Positions 56,288 to 64,000 of a stretch of DNA of 64,000 nucleotides are shown here, one piece after another. Position 1 is the stretch's first letter, and each line of letters starts with the position of its first letter. The stretch is from Methylocapsa acidiphila B2 (GTDB taxonomy: Bacteria; Pseudomonadota; Alphaproteobacteria; Rhizobiales; Beijerinckiaceae): contig NZ_KE386496.1 in assembly GCF_000427445.1 (NCBI RefSeq), positions 620,001 through 684,000 on the forward strand. Reading direction: 5' to 3'. The notes under the pieces are model-generated. The model did no database searches, was not told the origin of the DNA, and was given only the letters and a program-made list of their open reading frames with translations. The translations under genes and the position numbers were made by a program.

Positions 56288-57610
56288 ATGCGCCTTTCCC
56301 GTTACTTCCTGCCGATTTTGCGCGAGACGCCCAAAGAGGCCGAGATCGTCTCTCACCGATTGATGCTGCGCGCCGGAATGATCCGGCAGGAGGCCGCCGG
56401 CATTTACGCCTGGCTGCCGCTAGGCCTGCGCGTTCTGCAAAAGGTCGCGCAAATCGTGCGCGAGGAGATGGACCGCGCCGGCGCGATCGAGCTCTTGATG
56501 CCTACCTTGCAGCTCGCGGATCTCTGGCGGGAAAGCGGACGCTACGAGGCCTATGGCCCCGAAATGCTGCGGATCAAGGACCGTCATCAGCGCGAGCTCC
56601 TCTACGGCCCGACCAACGAGGACATGATCACGGAGATCTTTCGCGCCTATGTGCGCTCCTACCGCGATCTGCCGAAGATTCTCTATCACATCCAATGGAA
56701 ATTTCGCGACGAGCAAAGGCCGCGGTTCGGGGTCATGCGCGGGCGCGAATTTCTGATGAAGGACGCCTATTCCTTCGACTTCGACGAGGCCTCGGCGCGC
56801 CTTTCCTATAACCGCATGTTCGTCGCCTATTTGCGCATCTTTGCGCGCATGGGCTTGCGCGCCATTCCCATGCGCGCGGAGACCGGGCCGATTGGCGGCG
56901 ATCTTTCGCATGAATTCATCATTCTCGCGGAAACCGGCGAATCGGGCGTATTCTGCCATGCCGACGTTCTGAATCTGCCGGTTCCGCCGGAGACGACCGA
57001 TTACGACAGCGATCTCTCGGCCATCATCAAGGAATGGACGAGCCTTTACGCGGCCACCGAGGACGTGCATGACGAAGCGCGTTTCGAGCGCGAGACGCCG
57101 GAAGAAAAGCGCATCCACACGCGAGGCATAGAGGTGGGTCAGGTCTTCTATTTCGGCGAAAAATATTCGAAGCCGATGCAGTCCCTCATCGCCGGCCCGG
57201 ACGGAGTCGATCGACCGTTCCAGGGCGGCTCGTATGGCGTCGGGGTGTCGCGTCTCGTTGGCGCGCTCATCGAAGCCAATCACGACGAGCAGGGGATTAT
57301 CTGGCCGGAGGCGGTCGCGCCTTTCAAGATCGGCCTCGCCAATCTCAAGGTCGGGGACGCGGCGACAGACAAGGCTTGCGCCGATCTTTTCGCCGCGCTT
57401 CAAAAAGCTGGCGTCGAGGTTCTCTACGACGACACCGACGAGCGCCCCGGCGGCAAATTCGCGAGGCTCGATCTCATCGGCCTGCCTTACCAAATCATCG
57501 TCGGGCCGAAGGGTCTGGCGGAAGGCAAGGTCGAGCTGAAGACGCGAGCGACCGGCGCGCGGGAGAGCCTCGATCCGGCCGAAGTCCTGGCTCGTCTGGC
57601 GGCCGCATGA
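56288..57610 (+). CDS. proS: Prolyl-tRNA synthetase (short, alphaproteobacterial type)
   Basis: A 440-aa class II aminoacyl-tRNA synthetase. It begins [33 protein letters not shown] and lacks the large editing insertion, as alphaproteobacterial ProS do. Motif 2 appears as [21 protein letters not shown], motif 3 as [12 protein letters not shown], and the anticodon-binding domain is at the C-terminus (about 340-440). The ATG at 56288 fits the family; a GTG 18 bp upstream is also in frame. Its stop overlaps the lolC start (ATGA), coupling translation to lipoprotein export genes, an order common in this group. Confidence 0.94.
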   Translation: MRLSRYFLPILRETPKEAEIVSHRLMLRAGMIRQEAAGIYAWLPLGLRVLQKVAQIVREEMDRAGAIELLMPTLQLADLWRESGRYEAYGPEMLRIKDRHQRELLYGPTNEDMITEIFRAYVRSYRDLPKILYHIQWKFRDEQRPRFGVMRGREFLMKDAYSFDFDEASARLSYNRMFVAYLRIFARMGLRAIPMRAETGPIGGDLSHEFIILAETGESGVFCHADVLNLPVPPETTDYDSDLSAIIKEWTSLYAATEDVHDEARFERETPEEKRIHTRGIEVGQVFYFGEKYSKPMQSLIAGPDGVDRPFQGGSYGVGVSRLVGALIEANHDEQGIIWPEAVAPFKIGLANLKVGDAATDKACADLFAALQKAGVEVLYDDTDERPGGKFARLDLIGLPYQIIVGPKGLAEGKVELKTRATGARESLDPAEVLARLAAA

Positions 57611-58875
57611 GCGAGCGCGCCCTGGCCACGCGGCCTTTCTCTCCGTTCGAATGGATGATCGCCTTCCGCTACCTGCGGGCGCGCCGCAAGGGCACCTTTG
57701 TCTCGGTGATCGCCGGATTCTCCTTTCTGGGGATCGCGCTCGGGGTCGCCACGCTCATCGTCGTCATGTCGGTGATGAACGGCTTTCATAAGGAGTTGCT
57801 CGACAAGATCGTCGGCATCAACGGCCATATTTTCCTTCAGGCGGCGGATTCGCCGCTTACCGATTACAACGACGTCGTAAAAGAAGTCGCGGCCATCCCT
57901 GGGGTCGATTTGGCCATTCCGATGATCGAGGCGCCGGCGGCGGCCTCGACGACCAATATGGCCTTCGCGCTGGTGCGCGGCGTTCGCGAGGCCGACATCA
58001 AGCGCTTGCCGGGCGTGGCGGCCAATGTGAAGCAGGGCGCGCTCGAAGGTTTCGACAAGGCCGGCGGCGTCGCGATCGGGCAGAGGCTCGCCGAAAATCT
58101 TGGCCTTCGCATCGGCGACAAGGTCAAGATCCTGATCGCCAACGGCGCCCAGACGCCGTTCGGAATCACGCCCCGAACCAAAGTCTATCCCGTCGTCGCG
58201 ATCTTTCAGATCGGCATGGCGGAATTCGATAATCTGTTCGTCTATTTGCCGTTGCCCGAGGCGCAAGCGTTCTTCAACAAAGACAATGAAGCGAGCGTCA
58301 TCGAGGTCTTCCTGCACAGGCCCGAGGATCTCGACGCTGTGCGCAGCGAGATCGATTCGACGGTCTCGCGGCCAATGATCATGACCGATTGGCGCGAGCG
58401 CAACCGGACTTTCTTCGACGCGCTCAATGTCGAGCGCAATGTCATGTTCATCATCCTAACGCTGATCGTCCTCGTCGCGGCGCTCAACATTATTTCCGGC
58501 CTCATCATGCTGGTGAAGGACAAGGGTCATGACATCGCCGTGCTGCGCACAATGGGCGCGACGCGTGGCGCCGTCATGCGGATTTTCCTGATCACCGGAG
58601 CCTCGATCGGGGTCGCCGGGACAATCGCCGGCTTTTTGCTGGGGCTCGCGGTCGCGAGCAATATCGAAACAGTGCGACAATTCCTGAACTGGCTGCTTCA
58701 CGCCAATCTTTTTCCGGCCGAGATCTATTTCCTCTTGCGGGTGCCTTCGGTCGTCGATCCGCGCGACGTTCTGGCGGTCGTCTCGATGACCCTCACCCTT
58801 TCGGTCCTTGCGACCATCTATCCGTCCTGGCGCGCAGCGACCCTCGATCCGGTCGAAGCGCTGCGTTACGAATAG
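57607..58875 (+). CDS. lolC: Lipoprotein-releasing ABC transporter permease (LolC/LolE type)
   Basis: A 422-aa inner-membrane permease of the LolCDE system that releases outer-membrane lipoproteins to LolA. Typical layout: first helix [30 protein letters not shown], a large periplasmic domain (about 50-260), then three helices in the MacB/FtsX-like C-terminal part ([38 protein letters not shown]). A single permease gene is normal in alphaproteobacteria, where it probably works as a homodimer (also called LolF). lolD follows 2 bp after the stop. Confidence 0.92.
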   Translation: MSERALATRPFSPFEWMIAFRYLRARRKGTFVSVIAGFSFLGIALGVATLIVVMSVMNGFHKELLDKIVGINGHIFLQAADSPLTDYNDVVKEVAAIPGVDLAIPMIEAPAAASTTNMAFALVRGVREADIKRLPGVAANVKQGALEGFDKAGGVAIGQRLAENLGLRIGDKVKILIANGAQTPFGITPRTKVYPVVAIFQIGMAEFDNLFVYLPLPEAQAFFNKDNEASVIEVFLHRPEDLDAVRSEIDSTVSRPMIMTDWRERNRTFFDALNVERNVMFIILTLIVLVAALNIISGLIMLVKDKGHDIAVLRTMGATRGAVMRIFLITGASIGVAGTIAGFLLGLAVASNIETVRQFLNWLLHANLFPAEIYFLLRVPSVVDPRDVLAVVSMTLTLSVLATIYPSWRAATLDPVEALRYE

Positions 58876-58877
58876 CC

Positions 58878-59561
58878 ATGTCCGCGCCAGCGCTTCACCT
58901 CGAAAAGATCGTGCGGCGTTATCCGCAGGCCGGCGGCGCGCTGGAGATTTTACGCGGCGCCGAACTTTCTCTCTGGGCCGGGCAATCGGTGGCGCTGATC
59001 GCGCCGTCTGGCGCGGGCAAATCGACTTTACTCCATATCGCCGGCCTTCTCGAGCAGCCCGACGCCGGCGAGGTCTATGTCGCCGGGCTCGGCACGACGC
59101 ATCTCGCCGATGACGCTCGAACTTCTTTGCGCCGCAGCGAGATCGGCTTCGTCTATCAGTTCCATCATCTGCTGCCCGAGTTCTCGGCGCTTGAAAACGT
59201 CATGCTGCCGCAAATGATCGGCGGCTATTCGCGCCAGGAAGCGAAAGAGCGCGCCGCTCAATTGCTCGATTATCTCGGACTGTCGCCGCGCGCGAAGCAT
59301 CGGCCGGCTGAGCTTTCTGGGGGCGAGCAGCAGCGCGTAGCGATCGCGCGGGCCGTCGCCAATGGGCCTGGCCTGCTTCTCGCCGACGAGCCGACCGGCA
59401 ATCTCGACCCCAGGACCGCCGATCATGTTTTCGCGGCCCTCGAAGCGATCGTCAGAGCGACGGGCCTTGCGACATTGATCGCGACGCATAATCTTGAGCT
59501 CGCGGGGCGGATGGATCGCCGCGTGACCCTGCGCGACGGCCTCCTCGTGGAATTGGCCTGA
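58878..59561 (+). CDS. lolD: Lipoprotein-releasing ABC transporter ATP-binding protein
   Basis: A 227-aa ATPase of the Lol complex. Walker A is [16 protein letters not shown]-loop in [20 protein letters not shown], signature [14 protein letters not shown], Walker [13 protein letters not shown] with the catalytic Glu, and the switch His in [11 protein letters not shown]. It energises the LolC/E-type permease encoded 2 bp upstream. No stop or start defect is visible. Confidence 0.94.
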   Translation: MSAPALHLEKIVRRYPQAGGALEILRGAELSLWAGQSVALIAPSGAGKSTLLHIAGLLEQPDAGEVYVAGLGTTHLADDARTSLRRSEIGFVYQFHHLLPEFSALENVMLPQMIGGYSRQEAKERAAQLLDYLGLSPRAKHRPAELSGGEQQRVAIARAVANGPGLLLADEPTGNLDPRTADHVFAALEAIVRATGLATLIATHNLELAGRMDRRVTLRDGLLVELA

Positions 59562-59591
59562 AGCGCTTCGGCGCGGGGATAGGGCGACGCG

Positions 59592-60578
59592 ATGCGCGAG
59601 AAATGGGGCCGCGAGCAGCCCGAGCTCGGCCTCGACCGGGATGGCGTCGAGCGCCTGTTGACAGCCGCCTTCCCTTCGTCCCGCGTCGTCTATCACAAGC
59701 GCGCCAGGGGCGGTTTGACCAATACGAATATCGAGGTTGGCCTCGCGGCGGCGCCCTGGCGCGTGTGCTTGCGTCTCTATCAGGGCAATCCAAAGGAGGC
59801 CGGCAAGGAGGCCGCGCTTAACGCGCTGCTCGTGCCGCGCGGCGTGCCGACCGCGCGCTTCCTTCATTTCTCGCCGAGCAATCCCATGAACGGGGCGCCC
59901 TATGCGATTCTGGAATGGGTCGAGGGCGCGCGCCTCGCGAGCGCCGCGCGAGGCCTCGACGAAAAAAGTCAGGTTGCGCTCGGTCTCCGACTCGGCGCGA
60001 CGCTCGCCGCGATCCATGCGATCCGTTTCGATTTAGCGGGCCGCCTCGACGCCGAGCTTCGCATTTGTGCGCCGCTCGATTTTGGGGGCGAAGCGGTCCG
60101 CGCCTTTGCGCGGGCCTGTTTCGACAGCGGGATTTTGAGCGCAAGGCTCGGTCCCGAAGACGCATGCGCGCTCGTCGCCTTCCTGGAACGCGAGGCCGAT
60201 CGGCTGGGGGGCTGGCTCGCCGAGCCTCGCCTGATCCATGGCGATTTTAACGCCTCCAATATCTTGGTTCGGCGCGACGCGGGCGTGGGGTGGACGGTCG
60301 CGGCGGCGCTTGATTGGGAATTCGCCTTCGCCGGAACGCCGGCCTTCGACTTCGGAAATCTTCTCCGCCCGCCGCTGGGCGACAAGCCTCTCTTGATCGA
60401 CGCGGCGGCGCGGGGTTATGTCGCCGAAGGCGGCGTATTGCCGAAGGATTGGCGCATGGCTGCAGGGATCGCCGACCTGGTCGCCTGGGTGGACGTTCTG
60501 CGTCGCGACCATGCGACGCCCGGCCTCATCGCTGACGCCGCCCTCGCGATCCAACGAATTGTTACGGCGAGTTTGTAA
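59592..60578 (+). CDS. APH-type phosphotransferase (choline/homoserine kinase-like)
   Basis: A 328-aa protein with an aminoglycoside phosphotransferase/choline kinase fold. The N-lobe contains RGGLTNTNIEVG (nucleotide loop) and WRVCLRLYQG; the catalytic loop is LIHGDFNASNILV (HxDxxxxN), and the metal site is ALDWEFAFAGTPAFDFGNLLR. Its substrate is unknown: choline, homoserine, sugar or a resistance substrate are all possible. No antibiotic-resistance context is present. It follows lolD on the same strand. Confidence 0.85.
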   Translation: MREKWGREQPELGLDRDGVERLLTAAFPSSRVVYHKRARGGLTNTNIEVGLAAAPWRVCLRLYQGNPKEAGKEAALNALLVPRGVPTARFLHFSPSNPMNGAPYAILEWVEGARLASAARGLDEKSQVALGLRLGATLAAIHAIRFDLAGRLDAELRICAPLDFGGEAVRAFARACFDSGILSARLGPEDACALVAFLEREADRLGGWLAEPRLIHGDFNASNILVRRDAGVGWTVAAALDWEFAFAGTPAFDFGNLLRPPLGDKPLLIDAAARGYVAEGGVLPKDWRMAAGIADLVAWVDVLRRDHATPGLIADAALAIQRIVTASL

Positions 60579-60866
60579 AGCTGGTTTGAAGATCTGGCTC
60601 GGGGAAGGTCTAAGCCGCATCGGCGATCGCGCCGCTCGCGGAATGCACTTCCTCTGTCCGCGTTTTGATGCGTCCAATGAATTGAAAAAAGCGGCTTACG
60701 CGTCCATATTGACAGAAATAGACATTGCATATACCTAAATATTTAGCGCATATTTTCCTAGATATAAGATTGAAGATTTTCTTTAAATAAAAGTCATAAT
60801 ATATTTACATCGGTATGTGATGAAATTTATTTGTTATATATAAGTGCAATAATTATTTAATTAGTT

Positions 60867-60910
60867 CTAATTATTTAGAATAAAGGTCTTTAGTAAGACT
60901 AAATAATTAG
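60867..60910. repeat. 12-bp inverted repeat with inner hairpin
   Basis: CTAATTATTTAG (60867-60878) and CTAAATAATTAG (60899-60910) are exact complements, enclosing an inner hairpin GTCTT-TAGT-AAGAC (60886-60899). It lies immediately before the larger perfect palindrome. Confidence 0.8.
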
Positions 60911-60911
60911 T

Positions 60912-60958
60912 TATAAAAGTTATATATACATATTTTTTATGTATATATAACTTTTATA
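60912..60958. repeat. Perfect 21-bp AT-rich palindrome, 5-nt T loop
   Basis: Two exact 21-nt arms (left 60912-60932, right 60938-60958), with core GTTATATATACATA on the left, flank TTTTT. There are no mismatches. As RNA it would form a long A-U hairpin. It is about 70 bp before the DUF6197 start and is a candidate bidirectional terminator, a protein-binding site or an insertion scar. Confidence 0.9.
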
Positions 60959-61026
60959 TTTATATTCATTCCAAATTATGCATAGCTTTTCGAAAACGGC
61001 TGACGAAATTTTCATTGGTTTTTGGC

Positions 61027-61572
61027 ATGACTACTGAGAAAATGATTGTTGAGATCCTTTCTATGGCGTGTCGCCTGCTCGAGGAAGTGGGTTGGACAAG
61101 GTGTTCCATGGCGCGCGACGCGCGCGGCGCCGCCTGCGATCTCGGAGGCGAACCGGCAGATTCCTACTGCCTGTCCGGCGTCCTCGTAAAATCCTGGCGC
61201 GAGCTTGATCGTGCGAATGAAGATCTTTATTTTAGCTTCTTCGAAGTACGGTTTTCTGAAATCATCTTAGCGAAATACAACTATAGGTGCACACTCACCC
61301 GTTGGAATGATGAATTCGCGGCGGATCGCGACGAAGTCATCGAGCTTATCCATGCCGTTATCAGTTCTCTTCGATCGCAAACGACGCCCGCAGTTCGGCA
61401 GAGCGAGGCCTGCGCGGACTCGGGTCCCCCGGAGGGAAAATCACGCGCGCGCATTGTTTCGCATTCGGTGCTTGGCACGCGGCGACGCCGGCGACGCGGG
61501 AATCCTTGGCCGGCGGAAGATTTTGGCGCCTTTTCGGTCGCGTTCGGTTCGGTCGAGCGCTCAACGTTCTGA
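61027..61572 (+). CDS. DUF6197 family protein
   Basis: A 181-aa protein whose N-terminal two-thirds (IVEILSMACRLLEEVGWTR, DLGGEPADSYCLSGVLVKS, AADRDEVIELIHAVI) match the pattern of DUF6197 proteins, which are small helical proteins of unknown role; the LLEEVGW and YCLSG blocks are the key points. The C-terminal 50 residues are Arg/Pro-rich and probably disordered. The start at 61027 (MTTEKMIVE) is chosen over a TTG at 61015. It sits just after the AT-rich island and before a glycosyltransferase gene, which makes it a likely accessory gene. Confidence 0.65.
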   Translation: MTTEKMIVEILSMACRLLEEVGWTRCSMARDARGAACDLGGEPADSYCLSGVLVKSWRELDRANEDLYFSFFEVRFSEIILAKYNYRCTLTRWNDEFAADRDEVIELIHAVISSLRSQTTPAVRQSEACADSGPPEGKSRARIVSHSVLGTRRRRRRGNPWPAEDFGAFSVAFGSVERSTF

Positions 61573-61709
61573 GTCTTTGAATTGCTTCAGGACCTTTTCA
61601 TCCGCAGCATCCGCTGGCTGTTGCCGCGCCATCGGATTTTTCGCGCATTCTGTCGGATGCGCATCTCGAGCGGTCTGTCATTCTCGAGAAGCTCGGAAAG
61701 TTTAGCCGT

Positions 61710-62867
61710 ATGTCCTTCATAAGCGCCAAGGAAATGTTTCCCAGCCTGACGCGGGAGCGCCGGCGCATGGTCATTTGCGCGCTGGGGACCTATTCGAAGG
61801 TTGGAGGCCTCCAGAACTTCAACCGCCGGGTCATCGCCAATATGGCCAAGCGCTCGATCGAGCGGGGGGAATTCGACCCCTTCGTCCTCATTCGCGGCGA
61901 TGACGCAGCCTCGATCCCCGCGATCGAGGGAATCACGATCGAGGCGACGACGAGCTTCGCGGCCTTTGTCGTGAAGGGGTTTCTCCTCGGGGTCGCTCGC
62001 GCGAATATCTTCGTCATTTGCCACATCAACTTGCTTCCGCTCGCGGCGTTGGTCCGGTGCCTGCGGCCGAAAATGCCGATTCTGCTCTTTGTCCACGGCC
62101 TCGAGGTTTGGAACAACGCGAGCCTTCGGCCGAAGCGTTGGTATGAAACGCTTCTCGCCCGCGTCGTGACCCGGATCGCCTCGGTCAGCGATTTCACCGC
62201 CGATACGATGGCGCGGGAGTTCGGCGTTCCGCGTGAAAAATTCCGGCTTCTGCCCAATGCGGTCGATCCGCTCAGGACGACGCCCGGTTTCGGCGAGCGC
62301 GAGCCGGCGACCATCTTGACCGTTAACCGGCTCTCCCTCGGAGATCGCGACAAGAATGTCGACCAGATGATACGGGCCATGGCTATGCTCAAGGGGAGCG
62401 CGCCAGGCCTCAAATATGAAATCGTCGGAGAGGGCGCGCTTCGACCCGAGCTGGAAGCGCTGGCCCGAGAGCTTCAGGTCGACGACATCGTGAAGTTTCG
62501 CGGACGGGTCGGCGAGGCCGAGTTGCGCGCGGCCTACGCTCGAGCGACGGTCTTCGCGATGCCCTCCTCCAAGGAGGGGTTCGGAATCGTCTTCCTTGAG
62601 GCGTGGCAATGGGGCCTGCCGGTCATTTGCAGCGCGCAAGGGGCCTCGAAGGAAGTGGTCTCCGACGAGATCGACGGCTTTGTCGTGGATCAGACCAATG
62701 TCGCCATGATCGCCGATCGCCTGTCGCTTCTCCTGTCCCAGCCGGAGCTGGCGAAGGCCATGGGAGAACGCGGGCGCCGCAAAGTCGAGGAGAAATATCT
62801 GGACGCGGCCTTTCGATCGAATCTCGACCGCATTATCGACGAACTGCAAGACGGCGCGGGCGTTTGA
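61710..62867 (+). CDS. Family 4 glycosyltransferase
   Basis: A 385-aa GT-B glycosyltransferase (GT4/RfaB-like). The acceptor-side start is RRMVICALGTYSKVGGLQNFNRR; the linker has LLFVHGLEVWNNASLRP and IASVSDFTADTMAREFGVP; the nucleotide-sugar side has ILTVNRLSLGDRDKNVDQMI, VGEGALRPELEALARELQ and the E-x7-E motif SSKEGFGIVFLEAWQWGLPVI. The sugar and acceptor are unknown, and no other polysaccharide genes are in view. The ATG at 61710 lacks a good ribosome site; an internal start near MVICALG is possible. Confidence 0.88.
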   Translation: MSFISAKEMFPSLTRERRRMVICALGTYSKVGGLQNFNRRVIANMAKRSIERGEFDPFVLIRGDDAASIPAIEGITIEATTSFAAFVVKGFLLGVARANIFVICHINLLPLAALVRCLRPKMPILLFVHGLEVWNNASLRPKRWYETLLARVVTRIASVSDFTADTMAREFGVPREKFRLLPNAVDPLRTTPGFGEREPATILTVNRLSLGDRDKNVDQMIRAMAMLKGSAPGLKYEIVGEGALRPELEALARELQVDDIVKFRGRVGEAELRAAYARATVFAMPSSKEGFGIVFLEAWQWGLPVICSAQGASKEVVSDEIDGFVVDQTNVAMIADRLSLLLSQPELAKAMGERGRRKVEEKYLDAAFRSNLDRIIDELQDGAGV

Positions 62868-62953
62868 GGCGGCTGTCGGGCGCGCGGCCGGGGCTACCCA
62901 AATCCACTCGATCCGCCTATGCTCGCGCGCATCGCCGCATTCGGGACCAGATC

Positions 62954-63208
62954 ATGACCGAGCATGTCACTCCGCATTTCCATAATCAGCCGGGCCTTCC
63001 GGAAGTGCGCGTCGGGGCCAAGGAATTCATGTGCGTCGGCGCTCTGCCGCCCTTCGATCATCCGCATATTTTCATCGTTATGGGCGCGGATAATGACGCC
63101 ATCTGCCCTTATTGCTCGACCCATTATGTCTATGACGAGCATCTACATGGCGGCTCCGAACCCGCCGAGTGCGCCTTCCATCCAGAGCCAGCGTCGCGCG
63201 CCGCCTAG
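62954..63208 (+). CDS. CHCC zinc-finger domain protein (NDUFS6-like)
   Basis: An 84-aa protein with the zf-CHCC pattern, EFMCVGALPPFDHPHIFIVMGADNDAICPYCSTHYVYD: Cys, then His in DHPHIF, then CPYC. Homologues include NDUFS6, a small zinc-binding accessory subunit of complex I; in alphaproteobacteria the lone gene probably serves the respiratory chain, by inference. The start at 62954 follows from the family N-terminus. The TAG stop lies inside the CTAGAG end of the repeat at 63205. Confidence 0.85.
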   Translation: MTEHVTPHFHNQPGLPEVRVGAKEFMCVGALPPFDHPHIFIVMGADNDAICPYCSTHYVYDEHLHGGSEPAECAFHPEPASRAA

Positions 63209-63258
63209 AGCGCGTTCCGATTGGATGGAATCATCCAATCGAAAAGAACATGCTCCAA
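63205..63258. repeat. Palindromic intergenic repeat, copy B (partial)
   Basis: CTAGAGCGCGTTCCGATTGG, then the stem CGATTGGATG/CATCCAATCG with a GAAT loop, then GAAAAGAACATGCTCCAA. It matches copy A at 21775 apart from compensating changes in the hairpin (GGTG/CACC versus GATG/CATC). The middle section is missing. It supplies the TAG stop of the zinc-finger gene. Confidence 0.8.
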
Positions 63259-63320
63259 GGCGGGATGTGAATAAGTGGAATTCGGTCTTTCGCGGAAGCT
63301 TCCGCTCGTGCCACAAACTC

Positions 63321-63368
63321 GATCACGTCTCATGCCTTTGGATGTTTCCATCCAAAGGCTTCGTGATC
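63321..63368. repeat. Extended hairpin upstream of the flavin monooxygenase
   Basis: Outer arms GATCACG/CGTGATC (63321-63327 and 63362-63368), inner arms GCCTTTGGATG/CATCCAAAGGC with a TTTC loop (63334-63359), and unpaired joints of 6 and 2 nt. It begins about 60 bp after repeat copy B and ends 22 bp before the monooxygenase ATG, so it may be part of the repeat or an mRNA leader structure. Confidence 0.75.
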
Positions 63369-63390
63369 TTGGCCTCTGAAACAAGGCGCG

Positions 63391-64000
63391 ATGAGTTCAG
63401 CCCCGCACGCGCTGATCGCCGGGGCCGGCATTGGCGGGCTCAGCGCTGCTTTGTGCCTGGCCCAGGCCGGCTTTAGTGTCAGCGTCTTCGAGCAGGCCGA
63501 TGCGCTCGAGGAAGTCGGCGCCGGCCTGCAGATCTCGCCCAACGCCAGTGCTATTTTGCGCCAACTCGGCGCGCTTGAACGCCTGCGCCCGTCGAGCCTG
63601 GCTCCTCGCGCCGTCAAGATCCGCCGGGCCCGCGACGGGGCCCTCATCGCCGTCCTGCCACTCGCCGACGCCGAATCGAGGTGGGGCGCACCCTATCTGC
63701 TCGCGCATCGCGCGGATCTCCAGCGCGCGCTTCTCGAAACCGCTCTGACCCATGACGCCATCACGATTTGCGCCGGCGCCGCGGTTGCGGGCTTCGCCTC
63801 CGGGCGCGACGGGGTCGCGATCGCCTATAAGCGCGGGGCGATCCGGCTGGAGGCGACGGGCGATTGTCTGATCGGCGCCGACGGCTTGCGCTCTTTCGTT
63901 CGGCAAAGGCTCGTGGGGAGCGACGGCCCGCAGTCGAAATTTTCCGGCCGCACGGCCTGGCGCGCCCTCGTCGATGCGAATCGCCTTCCGGCCGAGATGC
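63391..64000 (+). CDS. FAD-dependent monooxygenase (partial, runs off window)
   Basis: The first 203 codons of a class A flavoprotein monooxygenase (salicylate hydroxylase/UbiH-like family), open to the last base of the window. The FAD Rossmann motif is LIAGAGIGGLSAALCLAQAGFSVSVFEQ (about 8-35), followed by VGAGLQISPNASAILRQLG, LLAHRADLQRALLE and the second conserved site CLIGADGLRSFVRQ (GD-like motif). The substrate is probably aromatic, but which one cannot be told without the C-terminal half. The repeat copy B and the long hairpin lie just upstream. Confidence 0.87.
   Translation, partial: MSSAPHALIAGAGIGGLSAALCLAQAGFSVSVFEQADALEEVGAGLQISPNASAILRQLGALERLRPSSLAPRAVKIRRARDGALIAVLPLADAESRWGAPYLLAHRADLQRALLETALTHDAITICAGAAVAGFASGRDGVAIAYKRGAIRLEATGDCLIGADGLRSFVRQRLVGSDGPQSKFSGRTAWRALVDANRLPAEM

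Larger units (their letters stand above)
60579..61026. other. AT-rich island with palindromes upstream of the DUF6197 gene
   Basis: About 60700-61000 is strikingly AT-rich compared with the GC-rich genome around it. It carries a perfect 21-bp hairpin and a 12-bp inverted repeat (listed separately), many TATA-like and TTTAAT-like stretches, and no coding frame. It may contain promoters, a curved or xenogeneic-silencer-bound region, or the remnant of a transferred segment. Confidence 0.6.

Noticed and set aside
59592-60578. Antibiotic-resistance aminoglycoside phosphotransferase
   Set aside because: The fold matches the APH superfamily in general, but the sequence and core-genome context do not point to a resistance gene.
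61587-62849. A 420-aa minus-strand open frame
   Set aside because: It mirrors the glycosyltransferase gene, which has clear GT4 motifs.

Overview
The window is a GC-rich bacterial chromosome segment, almost certainly from an alphaproteobacterium of the Hyphomicrobiales (Rhizobiales). Three things point there: a circularly permuted two-piece tmRNA gene whose tag ends in VAVAA, an alphaproteobacterial SspB adaptor followed by DUF4169 and ribbon-helix-helix genes, and the rne-amiC-mrcA-prfB and dxs-tlyA-rlmD blocks. A Beijerinckiaceae/Methylocystaceae-like organism is my guess; nothing in the window proves the genus. I see no prophage, transposase or CRISPR array. Most of the window is core genome with small accessory patches.

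Layout. 0-5.5 kb: flavin amine oxidase, amino-acid permease, an unknown 244-aa protein, RuvX and a UPF0173 metal hydrolase. 5.5-9.4 kb: gatC-gatA-gatB, the amidotransferase that corrects Glu-tRNA(Gln)/Asp-tRNA(Asn), ended by a Rho-independent terminator. 9.4-11.9 kb: a histone H1-like Lys/Ala repeat protein, a small exported protein and a CPBP protease. 11.9-13.4 kb: ssrA (tmRNA) followed directly by sspB, so the ribosome-rescue RNA and the adaptor expected to deliver its tagged products to ClpXP are neighbours. 13.4-24 kb: aldo/keto reductase, nitrobindin-like protein, UvrD-type helicase, FAD dehydrogenase, tautomerase, DUF5131 protein and several unknowns, then tRNA-Trp. 24-27 kb: DsbA-like oxidoreductase, aminotransferase and SRPBCC protein.

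27-38 kb: RNase E diverges from amiC and mrcA (cell wall), followed by a transglutaminase-like gene and prfB, which carries the classic +1 programmed frameshift. A rhomboid protease gene follows, interrupted by one in-frame TGA. 38.8-43 kb: dxs-tlyA-RNA methyltransferase operon (isoprenoid precursors plus RNA methylation). 43.5-51 kb: HdeD-like protein, pyruvate phosphate dikinase, and opgG-opgH for periplasmic glucans. 51-54.3 kb: glmU-glmS (UDP-GlcNAc supply). 54.3-60.6 kb: PuuD-like membrane protein, NAD(P)H oxidoreductase, proS-lolC/E-lolD and an APH-type kinase. 60.6-64 kb: a strikingly AT-rich island with a perfect 21-bp hairpin, a DUF6197 gene, a glycosyltransferase, a CHCC zinc-finger protein and a flavin monooxygenase cut by the window edge.

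The most notable signals are the ssrA-sspB pairing, the RF2 frameshift, the TGA-interrupted rhomboid gene, the AT-rich palindromic island, and a family of at least three palindromic intergenic repeats, two of which supply the stop codon of the adjacent gene.
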